From an uncultured Phocaeicola sp. (GTDB lineage Bacteria > Bacteroidota > Bacteroidia > Bacteroidales > Bacteroidaceae): 62,556 nucleotides of DNA. The notes beneath the pieces were generated by a model, which saw only the letters and a list, made by a program, of their open reading frames with translations, was not told the DNA's origin and made no database searches. Below, in pieces: positions 17,029 through 25,713 of this stretch (its first letter is position 1; every line of letters begins with the position of its first letter). Made by a program: the position numbers and the translations under genes. The DNA is taken from the NCBI GenBank assembly GCA_944320885.1, contig CALUJE010000018.1:1-62556 (forward strand). The letters are read 5' to 3'.

Positions 17029-18381
17029 TTAACACATCTCTGCACGTAAAGCATCGAGTCCCTCACGCACAAGATGCTGCAATTCCAGCTTTGATGAATC
17101 AACAAATTCACATAACGCAAAATCTTCGGGAGCAACCTCGTAAATACCCAATGCTTCCATACGGTCAATGTCACCGGCAATTATCGCTTTTATCAGGAAC
17201 TCGGGCAGAATATCCATAGGCAATACACGGTCATATTCGTTCGACATAATCATATGCCGTTCTCCTCCCTTTACACGTGCATCCAGAACATATTCTTTCT
17301 TCTTGCCAAACAACCAGCTGAAATATGACCTACTCACACTGAAGTCTTTAAAACGGGGCATAATCCATCCGAACATTTCATTCACGTCACTACCTTCGGG
17401 TATTACCGTTACCTGAGTGGAATGAGCTCCTAGAAAAGCCTCATCAGAAACCGGACGTCCGGTAAGCACATTACCATCTATAATACGCAACGGCTTGCTG
17501 TCAGCAATACGATTCTTGAGCAGTGAAGTCAACTGTGTTCCCAAAATGACTTTGCTGTATGCCGGACTTTTTACTTCGGAACCGGTTAAAGCAATCGTTC
17601 TTGTAAAATCAACATGCCCAAGATTGAACAAACGGCCTACAAACAAAACTTCTTCAGCTCCTAAAGTCCATACCACTTCACCTTTATTGATAGGATTTAC
17701 ATGATGAATCTGCACTCCTACATTACCTGCCGGATGAGGGCCATCGAACAAAGTCACGGTGGCATGCTGTATATTAGTTAAAACAGAAGAATGCTGCTTA
17801 ACGCTCACTCCCAAATAAACTGGAGCCAATTTTGCCAAAGCGTCAATTCCTGTCTGAAAATCAGCTTCCTGCCCTTTTAAAATGAAATCGAAATCAGGAG
17901 CCAGAGGCTTAGAGTCAAATGCAGAAACAAATATAGCCTTTGGCTTATTCTCCGGTTCAGCAACCACATCATACGGACGTTGTTTAATAAAACCGAATAT
18001 ACCGGCTTCCATCAAAGCAAGCTTTACTTCGTCTGGCGTAAGTTTTGCAACATCTTTTTTCCCGAAGTCAACATATGACTGTTCTTTATCCGGCTTAACA
18101 CGGATAGTCAGAATCTTTCTTCGTTCACCTCGGTCAACTCCCAAGACGACTCCACTTACAGGAGATACAAATTTTACTTCCGGATGATTCTTATCAATGA
18201 ACAGAGCGGTTCCGGATTTGACACTTTCTCCTTCTTTTACTACCGCTTTCGGTGTTACCCCAACAAAATCATCAGGCATCAGCGCATAAGCATCTGCTTG
18301 CGGCACCTCAAACAGTTCGGCAGAAGGCTTTCCTCTTAAATTTATGTCAAGCCCTTTGCGCAATTTTATAGTCTTCACCAT
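17029..18381 (-). CDS. nqrA: Na+-translocating NADH:quinone reductase subunit A
   Basis: NqrA is the cytoplasmic, cofactor-free subunit that contacts the quinone-reducing part of the complex. The 450-residue product begins with MVKTIKLRKGLDINLRGKP, typical of the family, has a biotinyl-lipoyl-like hairpin early (VKEGESVKSGTALFID) and the conserved SPVSGVVLGVDRGERR region. It is the first gene of nqrABCDEF; the promoter-like site lies about 36 bases upstream. Na+-NQR oxidises NADH with menaquinone and builds the sodium gradient in Bacteroides. Confidence 0.96.
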   Translation of the reverse strand: MVKTIKLRKGLDINLRGKPSAELFEVPQADAYALMPDDFVGVTPKAVVKEGESVKSGTALFIDKNHPEVKFVSPVSGVVLGVDRGERRKILTIRVKPDKEQSYVDFGKKDVAKLTPDEVKLALMEAGIFGFIKQRPYDVVAEPENKPKAIFVSAFDSKPLAPDFDFILKGQEADFQTGIDALAKLAPVYLGVSVKQHSSVLTNIQHATVTLFDGPHPAGNVGVQIHHVNPINKGEVVWTLGAEEVLFVGRLFNLGHVDFTRTIALTGSEVKSPAYSKVILGTQLTSLLKNRIADSKPLRIIDGNVLTGRPVSDEAFLGAHSTQVTVIPEGSDVNEMFGWIMPRFKDFSVSRSYFSWLFGKKKEYVLDARVKGGERHMIMSNEYDRVLPMDILPEFLIKAIIAGDIDRMEALGIYEVAPEDFALCEFVDSSKLELQHLVREGLDALRAEMC

Positions 18382-18416
18382 ATAACAAATAAACTAAATT
18401 TTATCCTTCAATGTGG

Positions 18417-18424
18417 CAAATATA
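18417..18424 (-). promoter_or_regulatory. Putative -7 box for nqrABCDEF
   Basis: On the minus strand TATATTTG (18424 to 18417) fits TAnnTTTG and lies 36 bases before the nqrA start codon. I see no good TTTG at the -33 distance. Confidence 0.45.
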
Positions 18425-18745
18425 CCAATATTATTCTAGAGGATTTTCATTTTAAAACCAAGAAATAATGCTTTATCTTACTGAAAAAGCCCGTGTTCGA
18501 ACACAAACAAGTTAAAGTTTCACCCAAATGAATAATGATAAATAAAATCATGATTCTTTATGAAATCACCCCACCCCCATTTCACGCTATCTTCCATAAA
18601 AGAGAAGGCAGTTTTTTGTCATGACTACCCGATTAAAGCAATCCCTGAAACTATATTTTTGCTTTAGCTTTGCACTCGCCTCTCACTAGAATTTCAGAAT
18701 ACAGGATGCAGCTCGGCAAAGACAAATCTGAAAACGGCATTTTCA
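18425..18745. other. Divergent intergenic region with a duplicated promoter segment
   Basis: This gap between nqrA and the glycosyltransferase gene holds no reading frame I can support. It contains a first copy of the 22-base segment GCTTTGCACTCGCCTCTCAC (18667-18688 with its last two bases). The second copy lies in the active-looking promoter at 18751-18772, with one difference. Confidence 0.6.
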
Positions 18746-18778
18746 TTTTGGCTTTGCACTCGCCTTTCACTATATTTG
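18746..18778 (+). promoter_or_regulatory. Putative promoter of the GT39-type gene
   Basis: TTTTG (18746-18750), a 20-base spacer and TATATTTG (18771-18778) match the Bacteroidetes housekeeping promoter well. The start codon is 52 bases downstream. Confidence 0.65.
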
Positions 18779-18830
18779 TACCCTGAAAATAAAATATACA
18801 GATATTAATATCATATTATTCATAAAAAGG

Positions 18831-20528
18831 ATGAAAGACAAGAAACTATTTATCGTATTGATTGCTATTTGCATCTTAACAGTCTTCCCGTTTCTAGGTG
18901 AAAGCTTGTTCCAAAGTAAAGGAGAACCTCGAGAAGCTATCGTTGCATATTCCATGCTGGATACCGGGAACTGGATATTACCGGTAAACAATGGTGGAGA
19001 TATCGCATACAAACCTCCTTTCTTCCACTGGTGCATCGCAGCCGTATCACAGATAAGCGGTCAGGTTACGGAGTATACTTCACGTATGCCTTCTGCCATA
19101 GCCATGATTATAATGACTTTATGCATTTACTTGTTTTATGCCAAGCGTAAAGGAAATAACCTGGGGCTTCTGACCGCATTAATAACTATGACAGCCTTTG
19201 AAGTACACAGAGGCGGATGGGCTTGTCGTGTAGACATGGTGCTTACTCTATTTATCGTAGCCGCCTTGCTGCAGTTTTATCAATGGTATGAACGGAACGA
19301 AAAAGGCATACCTTTCTGGGCAATCATATGGATGGGATGTGCCACACTGACGAAAGGACCGGTAGGCATCATACTTCCCTGTCTGGTAACAGGAGTATTT
19401 CTACTTATCAAGGGACGCTCTTTTATGTCAGTTGCGGGAAAACTTATATTAACAGGTATTATCTCGTGTATCCTGCCTGCCATATGGTATGTTGCAGCTT
19501 ACCAACAGGGAGGTGACAACTTCCTTACACTTGTTATGGAAGAGAATTTCGGCCGTTTCATGGGAAAAATGAGTTATGGCTCTCACGAACATGGTTTCCA
19601 TTATAATTTCCTGACGGTATTATCCGGCTATGTACCATATACATTACTCGCACTACTGGCATTACCTATGGCCATAAAGAATCTGAAAGCCTGGGAAAAG
19701 CCCAAGCATTGGTGGAACGCATTCAAAAGTTATATCAAGACAATGGACAGCGCACGCCTGTTTACCCTTCTGAGTATTGTTCTCATTTTTGTCTTTTACT
19801 GCATTCCCAAAAGCAAGCGAAGCACATATCTTCTGCCTATCTACCCATTTATAGCTTATTTCATGGCAGAATTCATTTATTATCTGATTCAGAAGAAGGA
19901 ATGCATATGGAAACTGTACGGACAAATTCTGGCTATTGTCGGCATACTCCCCATCATTGCGTTTTTCCTGATTAAAGGAGGCATTGTTTCAAATATGCTC
20001 ACACCATCACTGTCAAATTCAAGCTTCGGACAAATCATCAATATCATTGAGACAACTCCGATTGACGCCATACACTGGTTATACATATTGCTTCCGCTTA
20101 TAGCCACATGTATATTTATCAGAAGCGTACGGAACAAACGTCCGATACTGTATCCTGTAATGGGAATTATCTTTACCATATATATGTCATTGGATGGAGT
20201 TATCTTACCGGAAGTATTGAACGCCAAATCCGACAAACCTATTGCTGAAGCCATTCAGGAAAAAGTTCCGGAAGGCAACATATACGGTTACATATCTTCA
20301 GATATGATGAGATTCTTTACGGTAAACTTTTATCTGGGTAACCGGGTTCTGCAGTTTGAAATAGAAAAGCCGGAAAAAGGCTATCTGCTCATCGGACCTC
20401 ACGATTATGAACCGTTTGCACAACGCTATTCAGACTATCAGTTTGAAGAAGTATACCGTAGTGAAAAGAAAAGCTGCGATACCAAGGCACCAATCATTAT
20501 GTACAGATTCGAAAAGAAAGCCCAATAA
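18831..20528 (+). CDS. ArnT/PMT-type membrane glycosyltransferase (GT39/GT83)
   Basis: Members of this family move a sugar from a polyprenyl-phosphate donor to lipid A, protein or another acceptor on the periplasmic side. The 565-residue product has an N-terminal membrane helix, then the first-loop motif with acidic residues (QSKGEPREAIVAYSMLDTG, corresponding to the catalytic Asp/Glu loop of ArnT), about ten to twelve membrane segments up to residue about 450, and a soluble C-terminal domain. It stands alone on the plus strand, convergent with a polyprenyl-phosphate glycosyltransferase gene that could make its donor. The acceptor is unknown; ArnT itself would act on lipid A, but this is not shown here. 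Confidence 0.85.
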   Translation: MKDKKLFIVLIAICILTVFPFLGESLFQSKGEPREAIVAYSMLDTGNWILPVNNGGDIAYKPPFFHWCIAAVSQISGQVTEYTSRMPSAIAMIIMTLCIYLFYAKRKGNNLGLLTALITMTAFEVHRGGWACRVDMVLTLFIVAALLQFYQWYERNEKGIPFWAIIWMGCATLTKGPVGIILPCLVTGVFLLIKGRSFMSVAGKLILTGIISCILPAIWYVAAYQQGGDNFLTLVMEENFGRFMGKMSYGSHEHGFHYNFLTVLSGYVPYTLLALLALPMAIKNLKAWEKPKHWWNAFKSYIKTMDSARLFTLLSIVLIFVFYCIPKSKRSTYLLPIYPFIAYFMAEFIYYLIQKKECIWKLYGQILAIVGILPIIAFFLIKGGIVSNMLTPSLSNSSFGQIINIIETTPIDAIHWLYILLPLIATCIFIRSVRNKRPILYPVMGIIFTIYMSLDGVILPEVLNAKSDKPIAEAIQEKVPEGNIYGYISSDMMRFFTVNFYLGNRVLQFEIEKPEKGYLLIGPHDYEPFAQRYSDYQFEEVYRSEKKSCDTKAPIIMYRFEKKAQ

Positions 20529-20537
20529 GCTGCAGAA

Positions 20538-20581
20538 AAAAATCTCCAGAATTCATAAAGTGTTGAATTCTGGAGATTTTT
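20538..20581. terminator. Bidirectional terminator between convergent genes
   Basis: An 18-base perfect stem (20538-20555 with 20564-20581), A-rich on the left and T-rich on the right, sits between the two convergent glycosyltransferase genes and can serve both. Confidence 0.85.
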
Positions 20582-20600
20582 CTTTTTAGGGCTCATGTAC

Positions 20601-21578
20601 TTACCAATCTTTTCCTAAAGTTTCCTCCTTATCACCATCAACGATTTTCTCGACAAAATAACGGGGACGACGTTTTACTTCACGATATATTTTTCCGACA
20701 TATTCACCAATTACTCCCAAGGAAAGCAACATTGCGCCTCCGATAAGCCAGATAGATATAAGAATGGAGCTCCATCCCCAAGCCACATGTCCGAAATTAT
20801 ATGTAAACAATACATAAATAATAGCTATGAACGACAGAAGTATCATACAGATACCTGCGATGGAAATACATTGTAAGGGACGCAACGAGAAAGAAGTTAT
20901 TCCATCCATTGCCAAAGCCATCATTTTCGAGAAAGGATATTTGGATTCTCCGGCTATACGCTCCTTACGGTCGTAATATACACATGCCGTACTTAAACCA
21001 ATCTTGGGAACAATGCCACGCAGGAATATATTGCGCTCAGGATATGCCATCAGTATTTTCAACGCTCTCTGACTCATCAGACGGAAATCGGCGTGATTAT
21101 AAATCATATCCTCTCCCATACTGCGAACCAGACGATAGAAGAACAATGCTGTCTGGCGTTTGAAAACCGAATCAGTCTTCCGTTCCTTTCTTACTCCGTA
21201 TACGATATCTATACCTTTATTATATAGGTCGACCATTTCATCAATGCAATTTGTATCATCCTGCAAGTCTGCATCTATAGACACTGACATGTCACCATTT
21301 ACAGAAGCCCACTCCAGACCTGCCCACAGCGCATTTTGATGACCGACGTTATGTGCCAGTTTCAAGCCACATACTTCTTCATACTCTTTCGAGTGCTTTT
21401 CTATCAAACTCCAGGTAGTATCTTTACTGCCATCGTCCACATAAAGGATTTTTCCCTCGCCAATCTTACCGGCATTTTTCAAACGCGCTATTACAGCCGA
21501 CAGTTCACGGGTTGTATAGTCCAGCATCTCTTGTTCATTGTAACAAGGAACAACGATTATCAATTTTGGTTTTTGCAT
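20601..21578 (-). CDS. GtrB/ArnC-type polyprenyl-phosphate glycosyltransferase (GT2)
   Basis: The enzyme transfers a sugar from a nucleotide donor to undecaprenyl phosphate on the cytoplasmic face. The 325-residue product has a GT-A domain with the start VPCYNEQEML, the sugar-nucleotide Asp pair (VDDGSKD) and the metal site DADLQDD (D102/D104). The GxSKYPF(S)K-type acceptor loop (GESKYPFSK) and two C-terminal membrane helices (about 235-258 and 270-294) follow, a layout typical of GtrB, ArnC and DPMS-like enzymes. It faces the GT39-type gene tail to tail. Which sugar is used cannot be told from sequence. Confidence 0.9.
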   Translation of the reverse strand: MQKPKLIIVVPCYNEQEMLDYTTRELSAVIARLKNAGKIGEGKILYVDDGSKDTTWSLIEKHSKEYEEVCGLKLAHNVGHQNALWAGLEWASVNGDMSVSIDADLQDDTNCIDEMVDLYNKGIDIVYGVRKERKTDSVFKRQTALFFYRLVRSMGEDMIYNHADFRLMSQRALKILMAYPERNIFLRGIVPKIGLSTACVYYDRKERIAGESKYPFSKMMALAMDGITSFSLRPLQCISIAGICMILLSFIAIIYVLFTYNFGHVAWGWSSILISIWLIGGAMLLSLGVIGEYVGKIYREVKRRPRYFVEKIVDGDKEETLGKDW

Positions 21579-21681
21579 ATCTTTTTTACCTATTACTTTA
21601 AAAAGGGCATTTAAGCCAAAGCAAAAATAGGATTTATTCTTAAAAAATCAATAAATCCTCTCACTTAAAACAAAAAAAGCA

Positions 21682-21689
21682 TAAGTTTG
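21682..21689 (+). promoter_or_regulatory. Putative -7 box for the DUF4468 gene
   Basis: TAAGTTTG matches TAnnTTTG, 27 bases before the start codon. No clear -33 element is seen. Confidence 0.4.
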
Positions 21690-21715
21690 TAGTAACGATT
21701 TAAAATAACGATTCT

Positions 21716-22933
21716 ATGAAAAAATTATTATTACTATTATGCATGCTTCCATCTTTCATATGGGCACAAGATGACGCCAAATATCTGGCTGGAGCAGTTC
21801 CTGTAGAAGACGGTTACGTTACCTTCAAACAAACCTACAAAGCCCCGTCTTTATCAAAAAAAGATTTATATCAGTCTGTTCTTTTATGGGCAACACAAAA
21901 ATTTGCAACAAATGAGAAATTTCCGCAAAACAAGCTTATAACTCAAGATGAAGCAAAAGGAGAACTCGGAGCTATCGGAGAAGAATATATTGTTTTCTCT
22001 TCAAGTTTGCTTTCACTTGACCGCACAAGAATCTACTATCAATTCCGCGCTACCTGCGAAGACGGAACCTGCAATGTAGAAATAAGCCATATCAGATACT
22101 GGTATGACGAAGCTCGTGACGGTGGTGTACGTTATAAAGCAGAGGAAGTCATTACTGACGAATATGGACTAAACAAGAAAAAAACCAAACTGGCACGCGT
22201 TATCGGAAAATTCCGTGAAAAGACAATCGACTTTAAAGACCAGCTGTTTAAGGAAATCGGAGATGCCATAGGACAAAACAGCGTGCAGGCATCCAAACCC
22301 GCCGAAACAAAAGCAAATGTACAGGCCGATAATACCATAGTAATCCCTACCGCTGCTCCTGCCGTAACACAGGCTCCTGTACAGGCAGTAACAGCCAATA
22401 CCGCCAACGCACAAGACAATGCCAAAGGAATGGAAGGATTCAAGAAAATAGACGCTTATCAGATTCCGGGAAATATCATTAAAATGATAAGTGAAGATCA
22501 TATGATTATCACAGCCGGAAACGATGAACTTTTCAATCCGATGGCCGGAGGATGGGGAGGTCTTGGAAATCTTTACAACCGCCCTGTAGCTTATTGCTTC
22601 ATCGATCCCGCACGTTATACTTATGGCATCATGCAGAAAAACGATACCTATACACTGACATTCTATACTCCGGCTTATCAGAATGCCATTCAATATGTAG
22701 GAACACATTCCGGAAGAGACGGTGATAAAATCAAAGGAAGCAACCTTACACCTATTACTACTCCTTCGGGAAGCAAAGCTTTTGCCGAGGCGTGGCTAAT
22801 CATTGAATGTAAAAAAATAGCCAGCCAGCTATTTACACCATCCTCTATTGTAGACGCTGAAGTAAAGGCTAAATACCCGAATAAACAAACGGAACTCTTT
22901 GTTGGAGAAATAATCGGTGTTTGGATGAAATAA
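21716..22933 (+). CDS. Exported DUF4468 protein
   Basis: This 405-residue protein has a signal peptide cleaved near IWAQD (about residue 18). Residues 25-160 match the DUF4468 pattern common in Bacteroidetes: an early KDLYQSVLLWATQKF helix followed by a beta-sheet with IYYQFRATCEDGTCNVEIS. An Ala/Pro/Val-rich linker (about 185-230) leads to a second domain (about 240-400) without a known family, containing a Gly/Trp turn (GGWGGLGNLYNRPVAYCFID). It stands alone, with its own promoter-like site and terminator. The function is unknown; periplasmic location is inferred from the signal peptide. Confidence 0.85.
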   Translation: MKKLLLLLCMLPSFIWAQDDAKYLAGAVPVEDGYVTFKQTYKAPSLSKKDLYQSVLLWATQKFATNEKFPQNKLITQDEAKGELGAIGEEYIVFSSSLLSLDRTRIYYQFRATCEDGTCNVEISHIRYWYDEARDGGVRYKAEEVITDEYGLNKKKTKLARVIGKFREKTIDFKDQLFKEIGDAIGQNSVQASKPAETKANVQADNTIVIPTAAPAVTQAPVQAVTANTANAQDNAKGMEGFKKIDAYQIPGNIIKMISEDHMIITAGNDELFNPMAGGWGGLGNLYNRPVAYCFIDPARYTYGIMQKNDTYTLTFYTPAYQNAIQYVGTHSGRDGDKIKGSNLTPITTPSGSKAFAEAWLIIECKKIASQLFTPSSIVDAEVKAKYPNKQTELFVGEIIGVWMK

Positions 22934-22983
22934 ACAAAAAGACAAAAAACAGTTTCAACTGAAACTATACAGCAATTATACAA

Positions 22984-23027
22984 TAAAGTCCTACTGTACA
23001 ATCCTTTAAGATGTACGTAGGACTTTA
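22984..23027 (+). terminator. Terminator after the DUF4468 gene
   Basis: TAAAGTCCTACTGTACA (22984-23000) pairs with TGTACGTAGGACTTTA (23012-23027) with one unpaired or mismatched base, followed by an AT-rich run. Confidence 0.7.
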
Positions 23028-23097
23028 TTATTTTATATTATTAACAGAAAAAAGAAATTATAACTAGGAAAAAAAATAGTTTTCTCAAATAAAAAAC

Positions 23098-23105
23098 TAA
23101 CTTTG
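23098..23105 (+). promoter_or_regulatory. Putative -7 box for the 2-oxoacid oxidoreductase operon
   Basis: TAACTTTG fits TAnnTTTG, about 21-33 bases before the first start codon of the operon. The -33 region is not clear. Confidence 0.45.
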
Positions 23106-23125
23106 TGACAGAGAATCAGTAAAAC

Positions 23126-23419
23126 ATGCACAGAAAAATGGAAAGTGTGAATTTAGTAAAGGAACATATAAGCAAGGGAAATGTAAACGAAGCGATTGAA
23201 ATGTTGAACGAACTTCTTGGCAGTTCAACCCTTCCTTGTAATGCCGACGAACTTTACTATCTCCGTGGAAATGCATATCGCAAACTTGGCAATTGGCAAC
23301 AAGCTCTCAACAATTACCTTGAAGCAATAAATCTGAATCCACAAAGTCCTGCCGTTCATGCGCGGGAAATGATTATGAACATCTTAGAGTTTTATAATAA
23401 GGATATGTACAACCAATAA
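23126..23419 (+). CDS. Small TPR protein at the head of the oxidoreductase operon
   Basis: This 97-residue protein consists of about two tetratricopeptide repeats: an N-terminal helical pair (ISKGNVNEAIEMLNELL) and a canonical repeat (YYLRGNAYRKLGNWQQALNN, then YLEAINLNPQ). It has no signal peptide. ATG at 23138 is a second possible start. It is 10 bases before the ferredoxin start and therefore translationally close to the complex; a role as assembly factor or partner for the oxidoreductase is inferred from this position only. Confidence 0.82.
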   Translation: MHRKMESVNLVKEHISKGNVNEAIEMLNELLGSSTLPCNADELYYLRGNAYRKLGNWQQALNNYLEAINLNPQSPAVHAREMIMNILEFYNKDMYNQ

Positions 23420-23429
23420 AGTGATTTTT

Positions 23430-23657
23430 ATGGCAACAATCAAAGGGGCTATAGTCGTCGACACGGAACGCTGTAAAGGATGTGGTTTATGTGTCGTTGC
23501 ATGCCCAGTGGAAATTATCAATCTGGCCCAGAAAGAGGTCAATAAAAAAGGGTATCCATTTGCGATGCAAGTAGACGATGACAAATGTATAGGTTGCTCA
23601 TCGTGCGCTATTGTTTGTCCTGATGGATGTATCTCCGTTTATAAAATCAAAATCTAA
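23430..23657 (+). CDS. 2[4Fe-4S] ferredoxin subunit of 2-oxoacid:ferredoxin oxidoreductase
   Basis: This is the delta-type subunit, which passes electrons out of the enzyme. The 75-residue product has two cluster motifs, CKGCGLCVVACPVE and CIGCSSCAIVCPDG. I chose the ATG at 23430 (MATIKGAIVVD) over one three codons upstream, as it fits the short family length and spacing. It is 11 bases before the alpha subunit gene. Confidence 0.92.
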   Translation: MATIKGAIVVDTERCKGCGLCVVACPVEIINLAQKEVNKKGYPFAMQVDDDKCIGCSSCAIVCPDGCISVYKIKI

Positions 23658-23668
23658 ATTTTAACTAT

Positions 23669-24751
23669 ATGGCAGAAGATGTTGTATTAATGAAAGGTAA
23701 CGAAGCCATAGCCCGTGCAGCAATCCGCACCGGTGTTGACGCTTATTTCGGTTACCCTATCACTCCGCAATCGGAAGTTTTGGAAACATTAGCTGAAGAA
23801 AAGCCATGGGAAACAACCGGAATGGTAGTTCTTCAGGCTGAAAGTGAAGTTGCGGCTATCAATATGGTTTATGGTGGAGCCGCTACCGGTAAGAAAGTAT
23901 TCACCTCGTCATCTAGTCCTGGCGTCAGTCTGAAGCAGGAAGGTATCTCTTATATAGCAGGAGCAGAACTCCCTTGTGTCATTGTAAACGTTATGCGTGG
24001 AGGACCCGGACTGGGAACCATCCAGCCTAGCCAAGCCGATTATTTCCAAAGCACAAAAGGCGGTGGACACGGAGACTATCATCTGATTGTACTTGCACCG
24101 TCATCCGTACAGGAAATGGCCGATTTCGTTGATCTGGCATTTGATCTGGCATTTAAATACCGTAATCCTGCATTGATTCTGTCAGACGGTGTTATCGGAC
24201 AAATGATGGAAAAAGTTGTTCTTCCACCGATGCGTCCAAGACGTACAGAAGAAGAAATCATTGCACAATGCCCATGGGCTGCCAACGGAAAACGAAAAGG
24301 AAGAGGTCCTAACATCATAACTTCACTCGAACTTGATTCTGCCATCATGGAACAACGCAATATCCACTTGCAGGCAAAATATAAGGAAATCAGTGAAAAC
24401 GAAGTACGCTTTGAAGAAATAAACTGTGAAGATGCCGAATATCTGATTGTTGCTTTCGGCTCATGCGCACGTATTGCACAAAAAGCTATTGAAATCGCCC
24501 GCAATGAAGGTATCAAAGTAGGTATTCTCCGTCCTATCACTTTGTGGCCGTTCCCGTCTAAAGAAATAGAGCGCCTGTCACATCAGATGAAAGGAATCCT
24601 TTCTGTAGAGTTGAATGCCGGACAAATGGTTGAAGACGTACAGCTTGCAGTGAAGAATGGCGTAAAAGTAGAATACTTCGGACGCATGGGTGGTATCGTT
24701 CCCGACCCGGATGAGGTTGTCAACGCACTGAAAGAAAAATTAATGAAATAA
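23669..24751 (+). CDS. vorB: 2-oxoacid:ferredoxin oxidoreductase alpha subunit (VorB type)
   Basis: With the beta and gamma subunits it oxidises 2-oxoacids with coenzyme A to acyl-CoA and CO2, reducing ferredoxin. The 360-residue product starts directly with the pyrimidine-binding domain (KGNEAIARAAIRTGVDAYFG, YPITPQSE), contains the conserved SSSPGVSLKQEG and a transketolase C-terminal-like domain (about 240-345). It resembles the VorB (branched-chain 2-oxoacid) and KorA (2-oxoglutarate) families, which cannot be separated safely by eye. In Bacteroides the reaction also runs toward reductive carboxylation of branched-chain acids. Confidence 0.9.
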   Translation: MAEDVVLMKGNEAIARAAIRTGVDAYFGYPITPQSEVLETLAEEKPWETTGMVVLQAESEVAAINMVYGGAATGKKVFTSSSSPGVSLKQEGISYIAGAELPCVIVNVMRGGPGLGTIQPSQADYFQSTKGGGHGDYHLIVLAPSSVQEMADFVDLAFDLAFKYRNPALILSDGVIGQMMEKVVLPPMRPRRTEEEIIAQCPWAANGKRKGRGPNIITSLELDSAIMEQRNIHLQAKYKEISENEVRFEEINCEDAEYLIVAFGSCARIAQKAIEIARNEGIKVGILRPITLWPFPSKEIERLSHQMKGILSVELNAGQMVEDVQLAVKNGVKVEYFGRMGGIVPDPDEVVNALKEKLMK

Positions 24752-24757
24752 CGGAAT

Positions 24758-24931
24758 ATGGATAAAGAACGTATCCGCACCATACTCAACATCTTATTTT
24801 TAATAGGAACGGCTGTTGCTCTTATCCTTTACTTCGCTGTAGACGACAGACGACCGTTCTTTTATACATGCGCAACTGCCTTAATCCTTAAAATGATTGA
24901 AGTAGTTTTGCGAATGATACGTTACAAGTGA
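24758..24931 (+). CDS. 57-residue membrane protein inside the oxidoreductase operon
   Basis: The frame starts six bases after the vorB stop codon and ends 13 bases before the beta subunit gene. It encodes MDKERIRTILNILFLIGTAV and further a second hydrophobic segment: two membrane helices (about 8-27 and 33-53) separated by a charged turn with DDRRPF, and a basic end. It has no signal peptide. The tight fit between two subunit genes suggests that it is real and cotranslated. It could anchor the otherwise soluble enzyme complex at the membrane, near Na+-NQR or another respiratory partner; this is inference. Confidence 0.8.
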   Translation: MDKERIRTILNILFLIGTAVALILYFAVDDRRPFFYTCATALILKMIEVVLRMIRYK

Positions 24932-24944
24932 AAAATGTAAATGT

Positions 24945-25709
24945 ATGACAAGAGAAGATATAATAAAACCCGAAAATCTGGTTTACCACAAACCAACACT
25001 CCTCAATGATAACCCAATGCACTACTGCCCGGGATGTAGTCATGGAGTAGTACACAAACTGATAGCCGAAGTCATAGAAGAAATGGGGCTTGAAGAAAAA
25101 GCTGTGGGCGTATCGCCGGTAGGTTGCGCCGTGTTTATGTATAATTACCTCGACATTGACTGTGAAGAGGCTGCACACGGAAGAGCTCCCGCTGTAGCTA
25201 CAGCCATCAAGCGCTTGTGGCCCGACCGTCTGGTGTTCACTTACCAGGGCGATGGCGACTTGGCTTGTATCGGTACCGCTGAAACAATCCATGCATTAAA
25301 CAGAGGTGAAAACATAACCATTATCTTCATCAATAATGCAATTTATGGAATGACCGGTGGACAAATGGCTCCAACAACACTTGTTGGCATGAAAACCGCA
25401 ACATGTCCTTATGGACGTGACGTGAAAATACACGGATATCCATTGCACATGACAGAAATTGCTGCTACACTGGAAGGTACAGCTTATGTAACCCGCCAGT
25501 CAGTACATACCGTTGCCGCTATTCGCAAAGCTAAGAAGGCAATCCGCAAGGCTTTTGAAAACTCAATGAACGGCAAAGGCTCTAACCTCGTGGAAATTGT
25601 TTCAACCTGTAACTCCGGATGGAAAATGTCACCGGTTGCAGCAAACAAGTGGATGGAAGAAAACATGTTCCCGTATTACCCTCTGGGTGACTTAAAAGAT
25701 AAAGAATAA
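24945..25709 (+). CDS. 2-oxoacid:ferredoxin oxidoreductase beta subunit (TPP-binding)
   Basis: This 254-residue subunit holds thiamine diphosphate and the proximal iron-sulfur site. It shows HYCPGCSHG near the N-terminus (cluster/TPP region), the TPP-Mg motif GDGDLACIG followed by NNAIYGMTGGQMAPT, and a late Cys in VEIVSTCNSGWKM. Length and motifs agree with VorA/KorB. It is preceded by the small membrane protein and followed after 4 bases by the gamma subunit. Confidence 0.93.
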   Translation: MTREDIIKPENLVYHKPTLLNDNPMHYCPGCSHGVVHKLIAEVIEEMGLEEKAVGVSPVGCAVFMYNYLDIDCEEAAHGRAPAVATAIKRLWPDRLVFTYQGDGDLACIGTAETIHALNRGENITIIFINNAIYGMTGGQMAPTTLVGMKTATCPYGRDVKIHGYPLHMTEIAATLEGTAYVTRQSVHTVAAIRKAKKAIRKAFENSMNGKGSNLVEIVSTCNSGWKMSPVAANKWMEENMFPYYPLGDLKDKE

Positions 25710-25713
25710 AACT

